Source of the DNA: Aeromicrobium sp. A1-2
GTDB lineage: Bacteria; Actinomycetota; Actinomycetes; Propionibacteriales; Nocardioidaceae
Direction: 5' to 3'
NCBI RefSeq assembly: GCF_003443875.1
Contig: NZ_CP027482.1
Location: 2,914,001-2,978,000, forward strand
DNA: 64,000 nucleotides
Part shown: positions 1 to 8,494 of the stretch, piece after piece
How positions within the stretch are numbered: position 1 is the first letter of the stretch
Layout of the letters: each line of letters starts with the position of its first letter
Notes under the pieces: generated by a model
What the model was told of the DNA's origin: nothing
The model's database searches: none
What the model saw: only the letters and a program-made list of their open reading frames with translations
Made by a program: the position numbers and the translations under genes

Positions 1-740
1 ATGCGCCTCCCGTCCACGATGACGAACGGCTCACTGACACCCGCGACGACGTGGGCATTGGTCATGACCCGCCCGTCGGAGTAGGCGAACCCGGAGCCTT
101 CGATGCCCCGCTGGCAGTTGGCCTCGCCCAGAATCTTCACCACGCTGCCCGAGGCCTTGCGGACTCCGGCACTGGCGAGCGTCGCGGCGTCGGGCGGACC
201 GACCGGCGCAATGTCCTCGCTCTCGAACGGATCGATGTAGCGAGGGAACAGATTGGCGTCGAGAACCTTGTTGAACGCGCGCAGGACCGACGTCGCCCGG
301 TTAGGCATGACGCTGTCGACCCGGTCGAGAATCACCGAGCCGCGCGACGCCGTCGACAGGTAGGGAATCGAGGTCCCGCTGACCGAGTAGCCGAGCGCCC
401 AGCCAGCGAACAGCACCGCGACCATGCTGAGCGCGCTGCCACCGACCGCGTCGACCCAGCGGAGGGGCCGCCACTTGAGCCCGTTGCGGAGATCCGTGCC
501 GACGTACGTGCCGATGCCCTGCCCGATCGCACCCGCACCCACGACGAGGCCCAGGGCCAGGAGGGAAGAGCTCAGGGTCGGCGTGCCGCCGGAGAGGAAC
601 CGAGGGACGATCGCGATCGCGAGCAGACCACCGACCAGCAGCCCGACCGTCGCGATCAGGTTGACGACGAAGCCCTGGACGTAGCCCGAGATCGCGTAGG
701 CGAAGAGGATCACCAAGAGGATGATGTCGAGGGAGTTCAT
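1..740 (-). CDS. marP: MarP-like membrane serine protease (N-terminal part)
   Basis: Partial: the start codon is inside the window and the C-terminus runs off the left edge. The visible 246 residues hold four hydrophobic segments (about residues 3-22, 27-46, 62-82, 100-118), the CvpA-like membrane half of the MarP family. A trypsin-like chymotrypsin fold then begins, with the catalytic-His motif TNAHVVAG near residue 228. The catalytic Asp and Ser would lie outside. In mycobacteria MarP is a periplasmic protease for acid and oxidative stress resistance that acts on cell-wall hydrolases. The ATG at 738-740 overlaps the NUDIX stop by 4 bp, so this is the last gene of a nth-tlpA-NUDIX-marP operon. 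The protease domain cannot be checked in full. Confidence 0.85.
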   Translation of the reverse strand, partial: MNSLDIILLVILFAYAISGYVQGFVVNLIATVGLLVGGLLAIAIVPRFLSGGTPTLSSSLLALGLVVGAGAIGQGIGTYVGTDLRNGLKWRPLRWVDAVGGSALSMVAVLFAGWALGYSVSGTSIPYLSTASRGSVILDRVDSVMPNRATSVLRAFNKVLDANLFPRYIDPFESEDIAPVGPPDAATLASAGVRKASGSVVKILGEANCQRGIEGSGFAYSDGRVMTNAHVVAGVSEPFVIVDGRR

Positions 741-1381
741 GGGAACTCAGGCAGGGGTCGGGTGACGCTGTCGTCCCAGGGCTGCTCCCAGCCGAGCCGC
801 TCGAACAGGCGCGAGACGACACCCGCCGTGAAGCCCCACAGCGGCACACCCGAACCGACCTCGAAGGCCGGTCCACGCCAGCCGGACGGGTGTTCGACGC
901 TGAACCGGTTCGCCGGGTCCATCAGTCGCCGGATCGGTTGGTGGATGATCGCGCCGACCTCCTGAACACTGACCGGCACCAGCATTTTGGGCTCGCGCCA
1001 GTAGCCGAGGACCGGGGTCACGGCGAAGTTGCTGGGCGGCAGCCACAGAGTCGGCAGGGTGCCGAACACGTCGACCGTGACGGGGTCGAGCCCGACTTCC
1101 TCCTCGGCCTCACGCAGTGCGGTCGCGGTCGAGTCGGTGTCCGAGGGATCTGTCGCGCCACCAGGAAAGGAGATTTGGCCGGCGTGGTTGCGCATCGTGG
1201 TCGCGCGCTCGGTCAACAGCAACTCGGGGCCGTGGTCACCCTCGGCGAACAACATGAGGACCGCGGCAGGGCGTGCGTCCGCCGGGGCGTGCGCAAAATT
1301 TGGTGCCAGCTGCTCGGCCTCGACCGTGCCGGCCAACTCGGCCAGCGGCCGGAGCCACTCCGGGAGATGGTCCCACGTCAT
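737..1381 (-). CDS. NUDIX hydrolase, CoA pyrophosphatase type
   Basis: A 214-residue NUDIX protein. It carries the CoA-pyrophosphatase signature before the Nudix box (LLTERATTMR then GQISFPGG, about residues 55-75) and a Nudix box with the REAEEEVGL core at about residues 89-97, where the Glu residues bind the divalent metal. Family members split CoA or oxidised CoA into 4'-phosphopantetheine and 3',5'-ADP in the cytoplasm. Both ends overlap the neighbours by 4 bp (ATGA), so it is translationally coupled between the TlpA-like gene and marP. The C-terminal region (GWRGPAFEV, LWGFTAGV) is also typical of CoA-type NUDIX enzymes. Substrate is inferred from the signature only. Confidence 0.85.
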   Translation of the reverse strand: MTWDHLPEWLRPLAELAGTVEAEQLAPNFAHAPADARPAAVLMLFAEGDHGPELLLTERATTMRNHAGQISFPGGATDPSDTDSTATALREAEEEVGLDPVTVDVFGTLPTLWLPPSNFAVTPVLGYWREPKMLVPVSVQEVGAIIHQPIRRLMDPANRFSVEHPSGWRGPAFEVGSGVPLWGFTAGVVSRLFERLGWEQPWDDSVTRPLPEFP

Positions 1382-1998
1382 GGCGCCACTCCCAGATGTC
1401 GGTCGATCGCGGCCGTCAGCTCGGCGTACGAACGGAACGCAATGCGCTCCGTGGCGACCATTCTTCCTTGTTGGTCCACAAAGACCGTCTGGGGCAGACC
1501 CACGACCTTCAACGGGGACTTCGTCGTGGAGTCAGGATCGCTGAGCAACGGGTATGTCACGCCGGACAGCCGGGCAAGCTCGAGCGCGGCATCAGGAGCA
1601 GAGTCGGCGAAGTCAACGCCGATGACACGGAGCCGGTCGCCATACTCCTCGTGCGCCTTCGCGAGCAGCGGAAGCTCCTCGCGGCACGGACCACACCAGC
1701 TGGCCCACAGGTTGATGACGGTAGGCGTGCCGGCGAGTCCGGAGAGACGCACCGGGTCTCCGCCGCCCAGGCAGTCCAGTGTCAGGTCTGGGAGGCCCTG
1801 CTCGACCGGTGACGTGGCCTCAGCGGTCGGACAGTCCTCGATGCCGGCACGCTGCTTGGCGGCGGCGAGGTCACTGGGATCGATCGTCGTCGTGCCCCCG
1901 CCTCCGTCACCGAAGGTCGGCTTCTTCCCAGCTGGGGTCGATCCGGCGCAGCCGGTCAGCAGCAGTACCAACGCGACCAGCAGCACCCGCGCCCTCAT
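1378..1998 (-). CDS. TlpA-like thioredoxin-fold lipoprotein
   Basis: A 206-residue exported protein. The N-terminus has a short charged region, a hydrophobic core and a lipobox LLTGC (Cys about residue 17), so it is probably a lipoprotein on the outer face of the membrane. The thioredoxin fold carries the redox motif WASWCGPC at about residues 100-107, and the cis-Pro loop is seen in [10 protein letters not shown]. Such proteins are extracytoplasmic thiol-disulfide reductases. The reading frame stays open upstream to 2238, but ATG 1998 is chosen because it starts the signal peptide and overlaps the nth stop codon by 4 bp. It is followed by the NUDIX gene with another 4-bp overlap. Confidence 0.85.
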   Translation of the reverse strand: MRARVLLVALVLLLTGCAGSTPAGKKPTFGDGGGGTTTIDPSDLAAAKQRAGIEDCPTAEATSPVEQGLPDLTLDCLGGGDPVRLSGLAGTPTVINLWASWCGPCREELPLLAKAHEEYGDRLRVIGVDFADSAPDAALELARLSGVTYPLLSDPDSTTKSPLKVVGLPQTVFVDQQGRMVATERIAFRSYAELTAAIDRHLGVAP

Positions 1999-2714
1999 GC
2001 GGGGCCCTGCGTCGTGATGAGGGCCGCCGCCTCGACGGGGTCGATCGGCCCGGTGCCGAACGCCGGGCACCACTGCGCGACCGGGCACGCACCGCAGGCG
2101 GGCTTCTTGGCGTGACAGCAACGGCGCCCGTGCCAGATCAGTCGGTGGCTCAACATCGTCCAGTCCTTCGCTGGGAAGATCGCGGCGACGGCACGCTCGG
2201 TCTTGACCGGGTCCTTGGCGATCTCGCCCGGCACCCACTTGAACCGCCGGACCAGGCGGGCGAAGTGCGTGTCGACCGTCAGACCCGGGACCCCGAAGGC
2301 GTTGCCGAGCACGACGTTGGCGGTCTTGCGCCCCACACCGCGCAGGGCGACCAGCTCAGGGAGCCGGCCTGGCACCTCGCCGTCGTGGTGCTCGACCAGA
2401 TCGGCGGACAGCCGCAACAGGCTCTCGGTCTTGGCCCGGAAGAACCCGGTCGGCCGAATCAGCTCCTCGAGGGCCGCCCGGTCCGCTGCGGCCATCGCCC
2501 GCGCGTCGGGAAAGGCGGCGAACAGGGCCGGTGTGATCGCGTTGACCCGCCGATCCGTGGTCTGCGCTGACAGCACCGTAGCGACGAGCAGCTCGAAGGG
2601 CGTGCGGAAGTCCAGCTCGCAGCCGGCTTCTGGATAAGTCTCGGCGAGCACTCGGTTGATCTTTCGGGCCCGCCGTACCAGCGTCGTCTCGGGTCGGGAC
2701 ACATCGCTCGGCAC
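1995..2714 (-). CDS. nth: Endonuclease III (DNA glycosylase/AP lyase)
   Basis: A 239-residue base-excision repair enzyme that removes oxidised pyrimidines and cuts at the abasic site. The helix-hairpin-helix [14 protein letters not shown] carries catalytic Lys130, and VDTHFARL carries catalytic Asp148. A [4Fe-4S] cluster site C-X6-C-X2-C-X5-C lies at Cys200, 207, 210 and 216. The frame is open to 2912, but the GTG at 2712-2714 is preferred. The protein then has the family's usual length, and a -10-like TACGCT sits 7 nt upstream. It heads an operon nth-tlpA-NUDIX-marP and is divergent from crp. Confidence 0.93.
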   Translation of the reverse strand: MPSDVSRPETTLVRRARKINRVLAETYPEAGCELDFRTPFELLVATVLSAQTTDRRVNAITPALFAAFPDARAMAAADRAALEELIRPTGFFRAKTESLLRLSADLVEHHDGEVPGRLPELVALRGVGRKTANVVLGNAFGVPGLTVDTHFARLVRRFKWVPGEIAKDPVKTERAVAAIFPAKDWTMLSHRLIWHGRRCCHAKKPACGACPVAQWCPAFGTGPIDPVEAAALITTQGPA

Positions 2715-2721
2715 GGCGCCC

Positions 2722-2727
2722 AGCGTA
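2722..2727 (-). promoter_or_regulatory. -10 hexamer for leaderless nth
   Basis: On the minus strand TACGCT lies 7 nt before the GTG start of nth. This spacing puts the transcript start at or next to the start codon, which is the usual layout of leaderless actinobacterial genes. No convincing -35 is visible. Confidence 0.4.
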
Positions 2728-2789
2728 CGTGGCTCGGCGCGTATGCGGCATGTGCGCTCCCGATGTGGGAAACTTCGAGCGGCACATAC

Positions 2790-2805
2790 TGTGACCCATG
2801 CGACA
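2790..2805. promoter_or_regulatory. Candidate Crp half-site upstream of crp
   Basis: TGTGA, six bases, then CGACA, compared with the Crp/GlxR consensus TGTGA-N6-TCACA. One arm is perfect and the other matches 3 of 5. It lies 20 bp upstream of the crp start, between crp and nth, so autoregulation is possible. Weak by itself. Confidence 0.3.
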
Positions 2806-2824
2806 TAAGTGATAAGGAAGACCC

Positions 2825-3502
2825 GTGACCGACGACGTTCTCCGCCAGGCACCGCTGTTCTCAGGCCTCGACGACGAGGTGGCAGCGGCCCTCGAGTCAT
2901 CGATGTCGTCAACCTCGCTGCGTCGCGGGGAGATCCTCTTCAACGAGGGCGATGACGGCAACCAGCTGTATGTCGTCACCGACGGCAAGATCAAGCTCGG
3001 CCGCACCTCACCGGACGGTCGGGAGAACCTGCTGGCGATCCTCGGTCCCGGACAAATGTTCGGCGAGCTCTCCTTCTTCGATCCCGGACCGCGCTCGGCC
3101 ACGGCCACTGCCGTCACCGACGTCGAGCTCAAGAGTCTCGGACACGAAGCGCTGAGCCCCGTGCTCAATGCACACCCCGACGTCGCGCACGCCCTGCTCA
3201 ACCAACTGGCCGGTCGACTGCGTCGCACCAACGAGGTCGTCGGCGACCTGGTGTTCTCCGACGTTCCCGGCCGTGTCGCCAAGGCGCTGCTCGATCTGGC
3301 CTCGCGCTTCGGTCGTCGGGCCGACGACGGCGTGCACGTCAACCACGACCTCACGCAGGAGGAGCTGGCTCAGCTCGTCGGCGCCTCGCGCGAGACCGTC
3401 AACAAGGCCCTCGCCGACTTCGCGTCGCGCGGCTGGCTGCGCCTCGAACCGCGCAGCGTCGTGATCCTGGACCTCGAGCGTCTGCAGCGCCGCGCCCGCT
3501 GA
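2825..3502 (+). CDS. crp: Crp/Fnr-family cAMP-type transcription regulator
   Basis: A 225-residue regulator of the actinobacterial Crp/GlxR type. Residues 1-120 form the cyclic-nucleotide-binding beta-barrel, with the phosphate-binding loop [16 protein letters not shown] near residues 79-94. A long dimerisation helix follows. The C-terminus holds a winged helix with [19 protein letters not shown] (about residues 178-196) as the recognition helix. It starts at GTG 2825 behind an AAGGAAG ribosome binding site at 2812-2818. Known family members control carbon metabolism and cell-wall genes. Two good TGTGA-N6-TCAC sites lie in the sugar operon of this window (50565 and 55153). It is divergent from nth and convergent with the MBL gene. 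Confidence 0.93.
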   Translation: MTDDVLRQAPLFSGLDDEVAAALESSMSSTSLRRGEILFNEGDDGNQLYVVTDGKIKLGRTSPDGRENLLAILGPGQMFGELSFFDPGPRSATATAVTDVELKSLGHEALSPVLNAHPDVAHALLNQLAGRLRRTNEVVGDLVFSDVPGRVAKALLDLASRFGRRADDGVHVNHDLTQEELAQLVGASRETVNKALADFASRGWLRLEPRSVVILDLERLQRRAR

Positions 3503-3517
3503 CCTTTCCGGGGTCAG
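3499..3517. terminator. Short hairpin between convergent crp and MBL genes
   Basis: CTGACC pairs with GGTCAG across a 7-nt loop, overlapping both stop codons. There is no T-run, so it is at most a weak bidirectional terminator. Confidence 0.3.
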
Positions 3518-4275
3518 GCCTGGAGGTAGGCGAGCTGGGCGGCGACGCTGAGCTCGGCTGCCGGCCAGAGAGTCTCGTCGACGTCTCGGTAGACCGTCTC
3601 GACGACGGCCCGCGGGGTGATGCCCCCCGAGTCGACAGCAGCGCGTACCTGATCCAGCCGCTCGGCCCGGTGCTCGAGGTAGAAGTCGACCACGCCTGCT
3701 GGATCGTCCACGACCGGTCCGTGTCCCGGCAGGATGCGGACCACCAGACCTTCTTCCACGAGCTCACGGACGTGTGCCAACGAGTCGAGGTACGGCCCCA
3801 GGACGCCGTCGGGGTGAGCAATCACGGTCGTCCCGCGGCCCAGGATCGTGTCACCGGTCAACAGCGAGCCCTCGGCGGGCAGTCGGAAGCACACCGAGTC
3901 GGTCGTGTGCCCGGGTGTCGCGAGCACCTCCATCTCGAGCCCGTCCACGTCGATGGTCTCCCCATCGACGAGCGGCTCCGCGGCGCGGGTGAACTCCGGA
4001 TCGATCGAGCGGGTCGGCGCACCGGTCAGCTCGACGAAGCGACCGAGCGCAGCGGTGTGGTCGAAGTGACGGTGCGTGAAGAGGATCAGCCCCACGGTCC
4101 CTGCCGCAGCGAGCACCGCCTGCAGATGGGCCTCGTCAGCCGGGCCCGGATCGACGACGACCGAGCGCTCCGCGCCCGGCTCGCGCAGGATCCACGTGTT
4201 GGTCCCGTCGAGCGTCATGACGCCAGGATTGGCGGCCAGCATGTAGGCCGCACGATCAGTCACGGTGTGGGTCAT
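3514..4275 (-). CDS. MBL-fold metallo-hydrolase
   Basis: A 253-residue metallo-beta-lactamase-fold protein. The metal-binding signature is THRHFDH (about residues 66-72), followed by a downstream His in ATPGHTTDS, Asp in LLTGDTILG and His in ILPGHGPVV, giving a complete dinuclear zinc site. The C-terminal region resembles the LACTB2 helical tail. The substrate is unknown; relatives include glyoxalase II and RNA nucleases. It is the last gene of the run DUF4177-RidA-NUDIX-MBL on the minus strand, overlapping the NUDIX stop by 4 bp, and corresponds in position to M. tuberculosis Rv3677c. Confidence 0.85.
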   Translation of the reverse strand: MTHTVTDRAAYMLAANPGVMTLDGTNTWILREPGAERSVVVDPGPADEAHLQAVLAAAGTVGLILFTHRHFDHTAALGRFVELTGAPTRSIDPEFTRAAEPLVDGETIDVDGLEMEVLATPGHTTDSVCFRLPAEGSLLTGDTILGRGTTVIAHPDGVLGPYLDSLAHVRELVEEGLVVRILPGHGPVVDDPAGVVDFYLEHRAERLDQVRAAVDSGGITPRAVVETVYRDVDETLWPAAELSVAAQLAYLQA

Positions 4276-5081
4276 GCGAACTCCCCCAGGTCGGTCTCGA
4301 GGAACAACTCGCCCTCGACCTCGACGAGGCGGGGCTCGATGGGGTGGATCCTACGCTCGGCAGCCGCCCCAAGCACTTGATCCGTGCGCAGACCGGCGAT
4401 GTCGCGACATGTCACGTGCGTCGGCGGAAGCATCGCGGCCTCCCCTCCGTCCACCGCGGCCAACACGTCGCGAAGTGGCGCCCACGTCGCATGATCCGCC
4501 TCGCGCGCGAGGGCTCCGACGGCCTGTCCCGCGGGCAGCACAGCCACGAAGAACCGGGTGTCGTAGCGTCGCGGTTCGAAGGTCGGCGTGATCCAGTGCG
4601 CCCATGCGCCCAGCAGATCGGCCCGAAGGACCAGCCCGGACTCGGCCAGGTAGGCGCCGAACGTCAGCTCGTGCGCCTCGAGCGCCAGCCTGGCGTCCTG
4701 GAACCTCGCACCGCTGGTGTCCGCGACGACAGAGTGCTCGTCGGGCCCGGCGAGCAGCACTCCACACTCCTCGAACGTCTCGCGCACTGCGGCGCACACG
4801 AGCCCGCGCGCGATGTCCTCGCTGCAGCCCAGCCGCTCGGCCCACACGTCGGGCGTCGGCCCCGCCCACGGGACGTCCGTGAAGCGGTCGGGGTCATCCA
4901 CGCCGCCGCCGGGGAACACATACATCCGGGGGGCGAAAGCCATGCTCTGCTGACGGCGCAGGAGGTAGGCCTCGATGCCGTGCTCGCCGTCGCGGACCAC
5001 CACCACGGTGGCGGCGTCGCGCGGAGCGGCCGCCTCGTCCTCTCGGCCGACGTGCGAGCGAAGCGCCTCAGGCAGTGGCAT
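4272..5081 (-). CDS. NUDIX hydrolase (NUDT19-like)
   Basis: A 269-residue NUDIX-domain protein. It opens with AATVVVVRDG and LLRRQQSMAFAP, followed by the Nudix region in which VFPGGGVD and the helix AAVRETFEECGVLL (about residues 101-114) hold the metal-binding Glu residues. The long insert between the Gly-rich strand and the REx2EE helix and the C-terminal HWITP.FEPRRYDTRFF segment are typical of the NUDT19/acyl-CoA diphosphatase group, so an acyl-CoA-like substrate is possible but not shown. ATG 5081 is taken because upstream sequence in this frame is low-complexity shadow. It overlaps the MBL start by 4 bp; 10 bp separate it from RidA. Confidence 0.8.
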   Translation of the reverse strand: MPLPEALRSHVGREDEAAAPRDAATVVVVRDGEHGIEAYLLRRQQSMAFAPRMYVFPGGGVDDPDRFTDVPWAGPTPDVWAERLGCSEDIARGLVCAAVRETFEECGVLLAGPDEHSVVADTSGARFQDARLALEAHELTFGAYLAESGLVLRADLLGAWAHWITPTFEPRRYDTRFFVAVLPAGQAVGALAREADHATWAPLRDVLAAVDGGEAAMLPPTHVTCRDIAGLRTDQVLGAAAERRIHPIEPRLVEVEGELFLETDLGEFA

Positions 5082-5091
5082 GCGCACGACG

Positions 5092-5553
5092 TCAGCCGAT
5101 CTCGACGATGAGCTCGACCTCGACCGGAGCGTCGAGCGGCAGGACGGGCACGCCAACCGCGCTGCGCGCGTGCTGGCCCGCCTCACCGAACGCCGCGCCG
5201 AACAACTCGCTGGCGCCATTGGCCACACCGGGCTGGCCGGTGAAGTCCGGGGTGCTCGCCACGAAGACCGTCGCTTTGACGACCCGCACGACCGTGTCGA
5301 GGTCGTCCACCAGCGATTTGACCGCCGCGATCGCGTTGAGGGCGCACTGGCGCGCGCAGTCGTGCGCCTCCTCGGCGGACACCTCGCCGCCGACCTTGCC
5401 GGTCAGCAGCAGCTGGCCGTCGCGCAGCGGAAGCTGTCCGGAGGTGAACACGTAGGCACCCGTGCGGACTGCGGGGACGTAGGCCGCTACCGGCGCCGGA
5501 ACCGTCGGCACCTCGAGACCGAGCGCGCTCAACCGCTCCTCGACCTGGCTCAT
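5092..5553 (-). CDS. RidA/YjgF-family protein
   Basis: A 153-residue RidA-family protein. These trimeric enzymes hydrolyse reactive enamine/imine intermediates released by PLP enzymes. The family pattern is clear: GAYVFTSGQLPL near the N-terminus, a central ARQCALNAIAAVKSLV helix and a C-terminal VPVLPLDAPVEVELIVEIG strand. The usual Arg of the imine-binding site (about position 105 in archetypal RidA) is not obvious, so it may be one of the non-archetypal Rid subfamilies. ATG 5553 overlaps the DUF4177 stop by 4 bp, which fixes this start. Confidence 0.85.
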   Translation of the reverse strand: MSQVEERLSALGLEVPTVPAPVAAYVPAVRTGAYVFTSGQLPLRDGQLLLTGKVGGEVSAEEAHDCARQCALNAIAAVKSLVDDLDTVVRVVKATVFVASTPDFTGQPGVANGASELFGAAFGEAGQHARSAVGVPVLPLDAPVEVELIVEIG

Positions 5554-5705
5554 GCCACGGGGCGCTTGAAGTAGGCAACGAGGTTCTCGGGGTTCATGCC
5601 GGGAACGATCTGTACAAGCTCCCAACCGTCCTGTCCGAAGTTGTCGAGGATCTGCTTCGTGGCGTGCACGAGGACGGGTGCTGTCAGGTACTCCCATTTG
5701 GTCAT
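5550..5705 (-). CDS. Small DUF4177-type protein
   Basis: A 51-residue protein. It begins MTKWEYLTAPVL, has QILDNFGQDGWELVQIVPG in the middle and ends AYFKRPVA. This is the compact DUF4177 fold, commonly encoded next to RidA in actinobacteria (Rv3678A position). Its function is not known. The stop overlaps the RidA start by 4 bp. A TACAGT hexamer 6 nt before the ATG suggests it is leaderless and the first gene of the four-gene minus-strand operon. Confidence 0.85.
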   Translation of the reverse strand: MTKWEYLTAPVLVHATKQILDNFGQDGWELVQIVPGMNPENLVAYFKRPVA

Positions 5706-5711
5706 GGATCG

Positions 5712-5717
5712 ACTGTA
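5712..5717 (-). promoter_or_regulatory. -10 hexamer for the DUF4177-RidA operon
   Basis: TACAGT on the minus strand, 6 nt before the ATG of the DUF4177 gene, the leaderless layout. It is divergent from the next promoter at 5844. Confidence 0.45.
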
Positions 5718-5843
5718 ACTGGACCGGCGCCTGCACCGCCCCCGAGTGCGGCACTGGAGTCACCTTGGTCACACACCAGCCCCTCCCACGGCGCAGCGCA
5801 GCAGGGAAGTTTCAGATCGGGATGCGGTCGCGAGCCAGCGAAG

Positions 5844-5849
5844 TAGGCT
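5844..5849 (+). promoter_or_regulatory. -10 hexamer for the paired ArsA-like genes
   Basis: TAGGCT followed by 6 nt and the GTG start of the first ArsA-like gene. Leaderless layout; it supports GTG 5856 as the true start. Confidence 0.45.
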
Positions 5850-5855
5850 CGTCGC

Positions 5856-6815
5856 GTGGCTCTTTCGACCCAGCTCCATGTCGTCACCGGCAAAGGCGGC
5901 ACCGGCAAGACAACGGTCGCCGCGGCTCTCGCGATGGCTCTGGCGGGGCAGGGCAAGAAGGTCCTGCTGTGCGAGGTCGAAGGACGACAGGGCATCGCCC
6001 AGCTTTTCGACGTTCCTCCGTTGCCCTATGAGGAGCGCCAGATCGCGGTCGGGCTGGGCGGCGGCGAGGTCTACGCCCTGGCGATCGATCCCGAGGCAGC
6101 GCTGCTGGAATACCTCGCGATGTACTACCGACTGGGTCGCGCGGGCAAGGCGCTCGAGCGGTTCGGCATCATCGACTTCGCCACGACGATCGCCCCCGGC
6201 GTGCGGGACGTCCTGCTGACCGGCAAGGTCTACGAGGCCGCGCGACGCCGCACCGGCAACGACTTCACCTACGACGCGGTCATCATGGACGCGCCACCCA
6301 CAGGCCGGATCACCCGATTCCTCAACGTCAACTCCGAGGTCGCCGGGCTCGCCAAGGTCGGTCCGATCCGGCGGCAGGCCGACTCGATCATGGAGATGAT
6401 GCGGTCCAGCACGACGCACGTCCACCTCGTCACGGTGCTCGAGGAGATGCCGGTGCAGGAGACCATCGACGGAATCGCCGACCTGCAGTCCGAGCGGCTT
6501 CCGGTCGGCCACGTGATCCTCAACCTGGTGCGGCCGTCGCTGCTCTCCGCCGACACGCGTGACGCCCTGGCGGCCGGGACGCTCAAGCCGGCCAAGGTAG
6601 CGGCCTCGCTGGCCAAAGCAGCCTTGGCCAAGGCCGCGGCACCCGCGCTGGTCGCCGGCGGCGAAGCGCACCTCGAGCGGCAGCGACTGCAGGACGGCCA
6701 GCGCGAAATCCTCCAGGACTGTGGCCGACCGCTCGTCGAGCTGTCATCGATCCGTGACGGCATCGACCTCGGCGCACTGTTCGAGCTCGCCGAGCAGCTA
6801 GGAGACCTCGCGTGA
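5856..6815 (+). CDS. bagA: ArsA/GET3-like ATPase, first of a pair
   Basis: A 319-residue deviant Walker-A ATPase. The P-loop GKGGTGKTT is at residues 12-20, with signature Lys residues, and a switch region DAPPTGRITRFLN near residues 147-159. Pairs like this are conserved in actinobacteria (Rv3679/Rv3680, the Bag complex linked to cell-envelope homeostasis and glycerol/redox tolerance). The protein would form a heteromer with the next gene product. GTG 5856 sits 6 nt after TAGGCT. The last codons overlap the GTG of the second ATPase by 4 bp (GTGA), which indicates tight co-expression. The symbol is assigned by synteny and family, not by any measured function. Confidence 0.85.
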   Translation: MALSTQLHVVTGKGGTGKTTVAAALAMALAGQGKKVLLCEVEGRQGIAQLFDVPPLPYEERQIAVGLGGGEVYALAIDPEAALLEYLAMYYRLGRAGKALERFGIIDFATTIAPGVRDVLLTGKVYEAARRRTGNDFTYDAVIMDAPPTGRITRFLNVNSEVAGLAKVGPIRRQADSIMEMMRSSTTHVHLVTVLEEMPVQETIDGIADLQSERLPVGHVILNLVRPSLLSADTRDALAAGTLKPAKVAASLAKAALAKAAAPALVAGGEAHLERQRLQDGQREILQDCGRPLVELSSIRDGIDLGALFELAEQLGDLA

Positions 6816-8071
6816 CCGGCAAGCCGCAGACCTCGCCGTCGACCCGCAAGGGCCACCCGACGCCACGCGGCGGAACAGGCGGCGCCATCGCCCACACGCT
6901 CGACGTCGACCGGCTCCTGGCCGACCGCACGACCGAGATCATCGTCTGCTGCGGGTCCGGCGGTGTCGGCAAGACCACCACGGCAGCAGCGCTCGCCCTG
7001 CGCGCAGCCGAGCAGGGCCGCACCGTGTGCGTTTTGACGATCGACCCGGCGCGACGACTGGCCCAGGCGATGGGCCTCACCGAGCTCGACAACACACCTC
7101 GACCGGTCAAAGGCGTCGGGGCCGACGGCGGCAGTCTCGACGCCATGATGCTCGACATGAAACGGACCTTCGACGAGGTCGTCGAAGCCCACGCGACGCC
7201 AGAGAAGGCGCAGCAGATCCTGGCCAACCCGTTCTACGTCGCTTTGTCGAGCTCGTTCGCCGGCACCCAGGAGTACATGGCAATGGAGAAGCTGGGCCAG
7301 TTGCACGCCCAGGCGAGCCGGGCTGTCCAGGACCCCGGTGGACCCGAAACATCAGAAGATCCGGCCGTGAAGGCGTGGGACCTGATCATCGTCGACACAC
7401 CGCCGTCGCGATCCGCGCTGGACTTCCTCGACGCGCCGGACCGGCTCTCATCTCTGCTGGACGGCCGCTTCATCAAGTTGCTGCTCGCTCCGGCCAAGGG
7501 CCCGGCCCGGCTGCTCAGCGCCGGCTTCGGGATCGTGACGAGCGCACTCAACAAGGTGCTCGGGGCACAGGTGCTGACCGACATGCAGACCTTCATCGCG
7601 GCATTCGACACCCTGTTCGGCGGTTTCCGCCAGCGCGCGGAGCGCACGTACGCGCTCCTGCAGGCCGACGGCACAGCGTTCGTCGTGGTCGCCGCTCCGG
7701 AGCCGGCCGCCATGCGCGAGGCGTCGTACTTCGTCGAGCGGCTGGCCGGCGAGCGCATGCCTCTGGCTGGTCTCGTGGTCAACCGGGTGCACCAGAACGG
7801 CGCCGAAGGAATCACCGCGGCTGACGCCGAGTCGGCTGGTCACAAGCTTGCGAGCGGCACCGCGACGGACAAGATGACGGCGGACCTGCTCGAGATCCAC
7901 GCCGAGCGCATGCGGGTCGCGGCCCGCGAGGCTCGGTTGAAGCAGCGGTTCACTGCGGCCCACCCGGCAGTACCGACGGCATCGATAGCCGCCCTGGCCG
8001 GGGACGTGCACGACCTCGACGGACTGCGTGAGATCGGTGACCTGCTGGCCGCACAGGCCAAGAAGAACTAG
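6812..8071 (+). CDS. bagB: ArsA/GET3-like ATPase, second of a pair
   Basis: A 419-residue partner ATPase. It has a canonical P-loop GSGGVGKTTTAAALAL at about residues 48-63 and the switch DTPPSRSALDFLDAP near residues 194-208. It is larger than its partner, with an N-terminal basic tail and a long C-terminal helical part. It starts at GTG 6812, overlapping the upstream stop. Its own TAG stop overlaps the whiB stop within a CTAG on the opposite strand, so the two transcripts converge with no gap. The role is inferred from the mycobacterial pair: a two-subunit ATPase that senses or remodels envelope or lipid state. Confidence 0.85.
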   Translation: MTGKPQTSPSTRKGHPTPRGGTGGAIAHTLDVDRLLADRTTEIIVCCGSGGVGKTTTAAALALRAAEQGRTVCVLTIDPARRLAQAMGLTELDNTPRPVKGVGADGGSLDAMMLDMKRTFDEVVEAHATPEKAQQILANPFYVALSSSFAGTQEYMAMEKLGQLHAQASRAVQDPGGPETSEDPAVKAWDLIIVDTPPSRSALDFLDAPDRLSSLLDGRFIKLLLAPAKGPARLLSAGFGIVTSALNKVLGAQVLTDMQTFIAAFDTLFGGFRQRAERTYALLQADGTAFVVVAAPEPAAMREASYFVERLAGERMPLAGLVVNRVHQNGAEGITAADAESAGHKLASGTATDKMTADLLEIHAERMRVAAREARLKQRFTAAHPAVPTASIAALAGDVHDLDGLREIGDLLAAQAKKN

Positions 8072-8325
8072 ACAGCGACGGAGAGGATGCTGCGCCAGGT
8101 CGTCACGTTGGGCCGGCGGCGCAGGAGCGCACGCCGCTCGCGCTCGGTCATTCCGCCCCAGACGCCCCACTCGATGCGGTTGTCCAGCGCTTCGGTCAGG
8201 CATTCAGCCCGCACGTGGCACGTACCGCAGACCTGCTTGGCGCGGTTCTGCTCGGCACCCTTGACGAACAGCGCATCGGACTTTCCGCGACACGCGGCGT
8301 CAGCCGCCCAGTTTTCGTTCCACAT
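8068..8325 (-). CDS. whiB4: WhiB-family iron-sulfur regulator (WhiB4 position)
   Basis: An 85-residue WhiB protein. Four cluster cysteines are present: Cys12, then Cys33-X2-Cys36-X5-Cys42 (VCGTCHVRAEC). The WhiB turn GVWGGMTERERR follows, then a basic tail. WhiB proteins bind a redox-sensitive [4Fe-4S] cluster and alter transcription, often with the main sigma factor. Placement between the ArsA-like pair and the penicillin-binding protein is that of whiB4 (Rv3681c). The ATG is preceded by GGGGAGG, a strong ribosome binding site, so unlike its neighbours it has a leader. Confidence 0.9.
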   Translation of the reverse strand: MWNENWAADAACRGKSDALFVKGAEQNRAKQVCGTCHVRAECLTEALDNRIEWGVWGGMTERERRALLRRRPNVTTWRSILSVAV

Positions 8326-8481
8326 GATTTCTTACCTCCCCGAGACCGGCCGGTCGGCCGAAGTTGGTACCTCCAATCTAGAAAATCGCCGCCGCGCGCG
8401 TCAGACCGTTCCTGACCATCTTTACTAGTCCCGATGAACTAGCACAGGCTGTCTCGCCCAGGACCTCTCAGCATCGTCCCG

Positions 8482-8487
8482 TACTCT
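8482..8487 (+). promoter_or_regulatory. -10 hexamer for the ponA-type gene
   Basis: TACTCT followed by 7 nt and the ATG at 8495. The spacing favours this ATG over the one at 8489. Confidence 0.4.
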
Positions 8488-8494
8488 GATGTGC

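Noticed and set aside
51..965. Long plus-strand ORF at the left edge
   Set aside because: Arg/Asp-rich composition without motifs; antisense to marP and the NUDIX gene.
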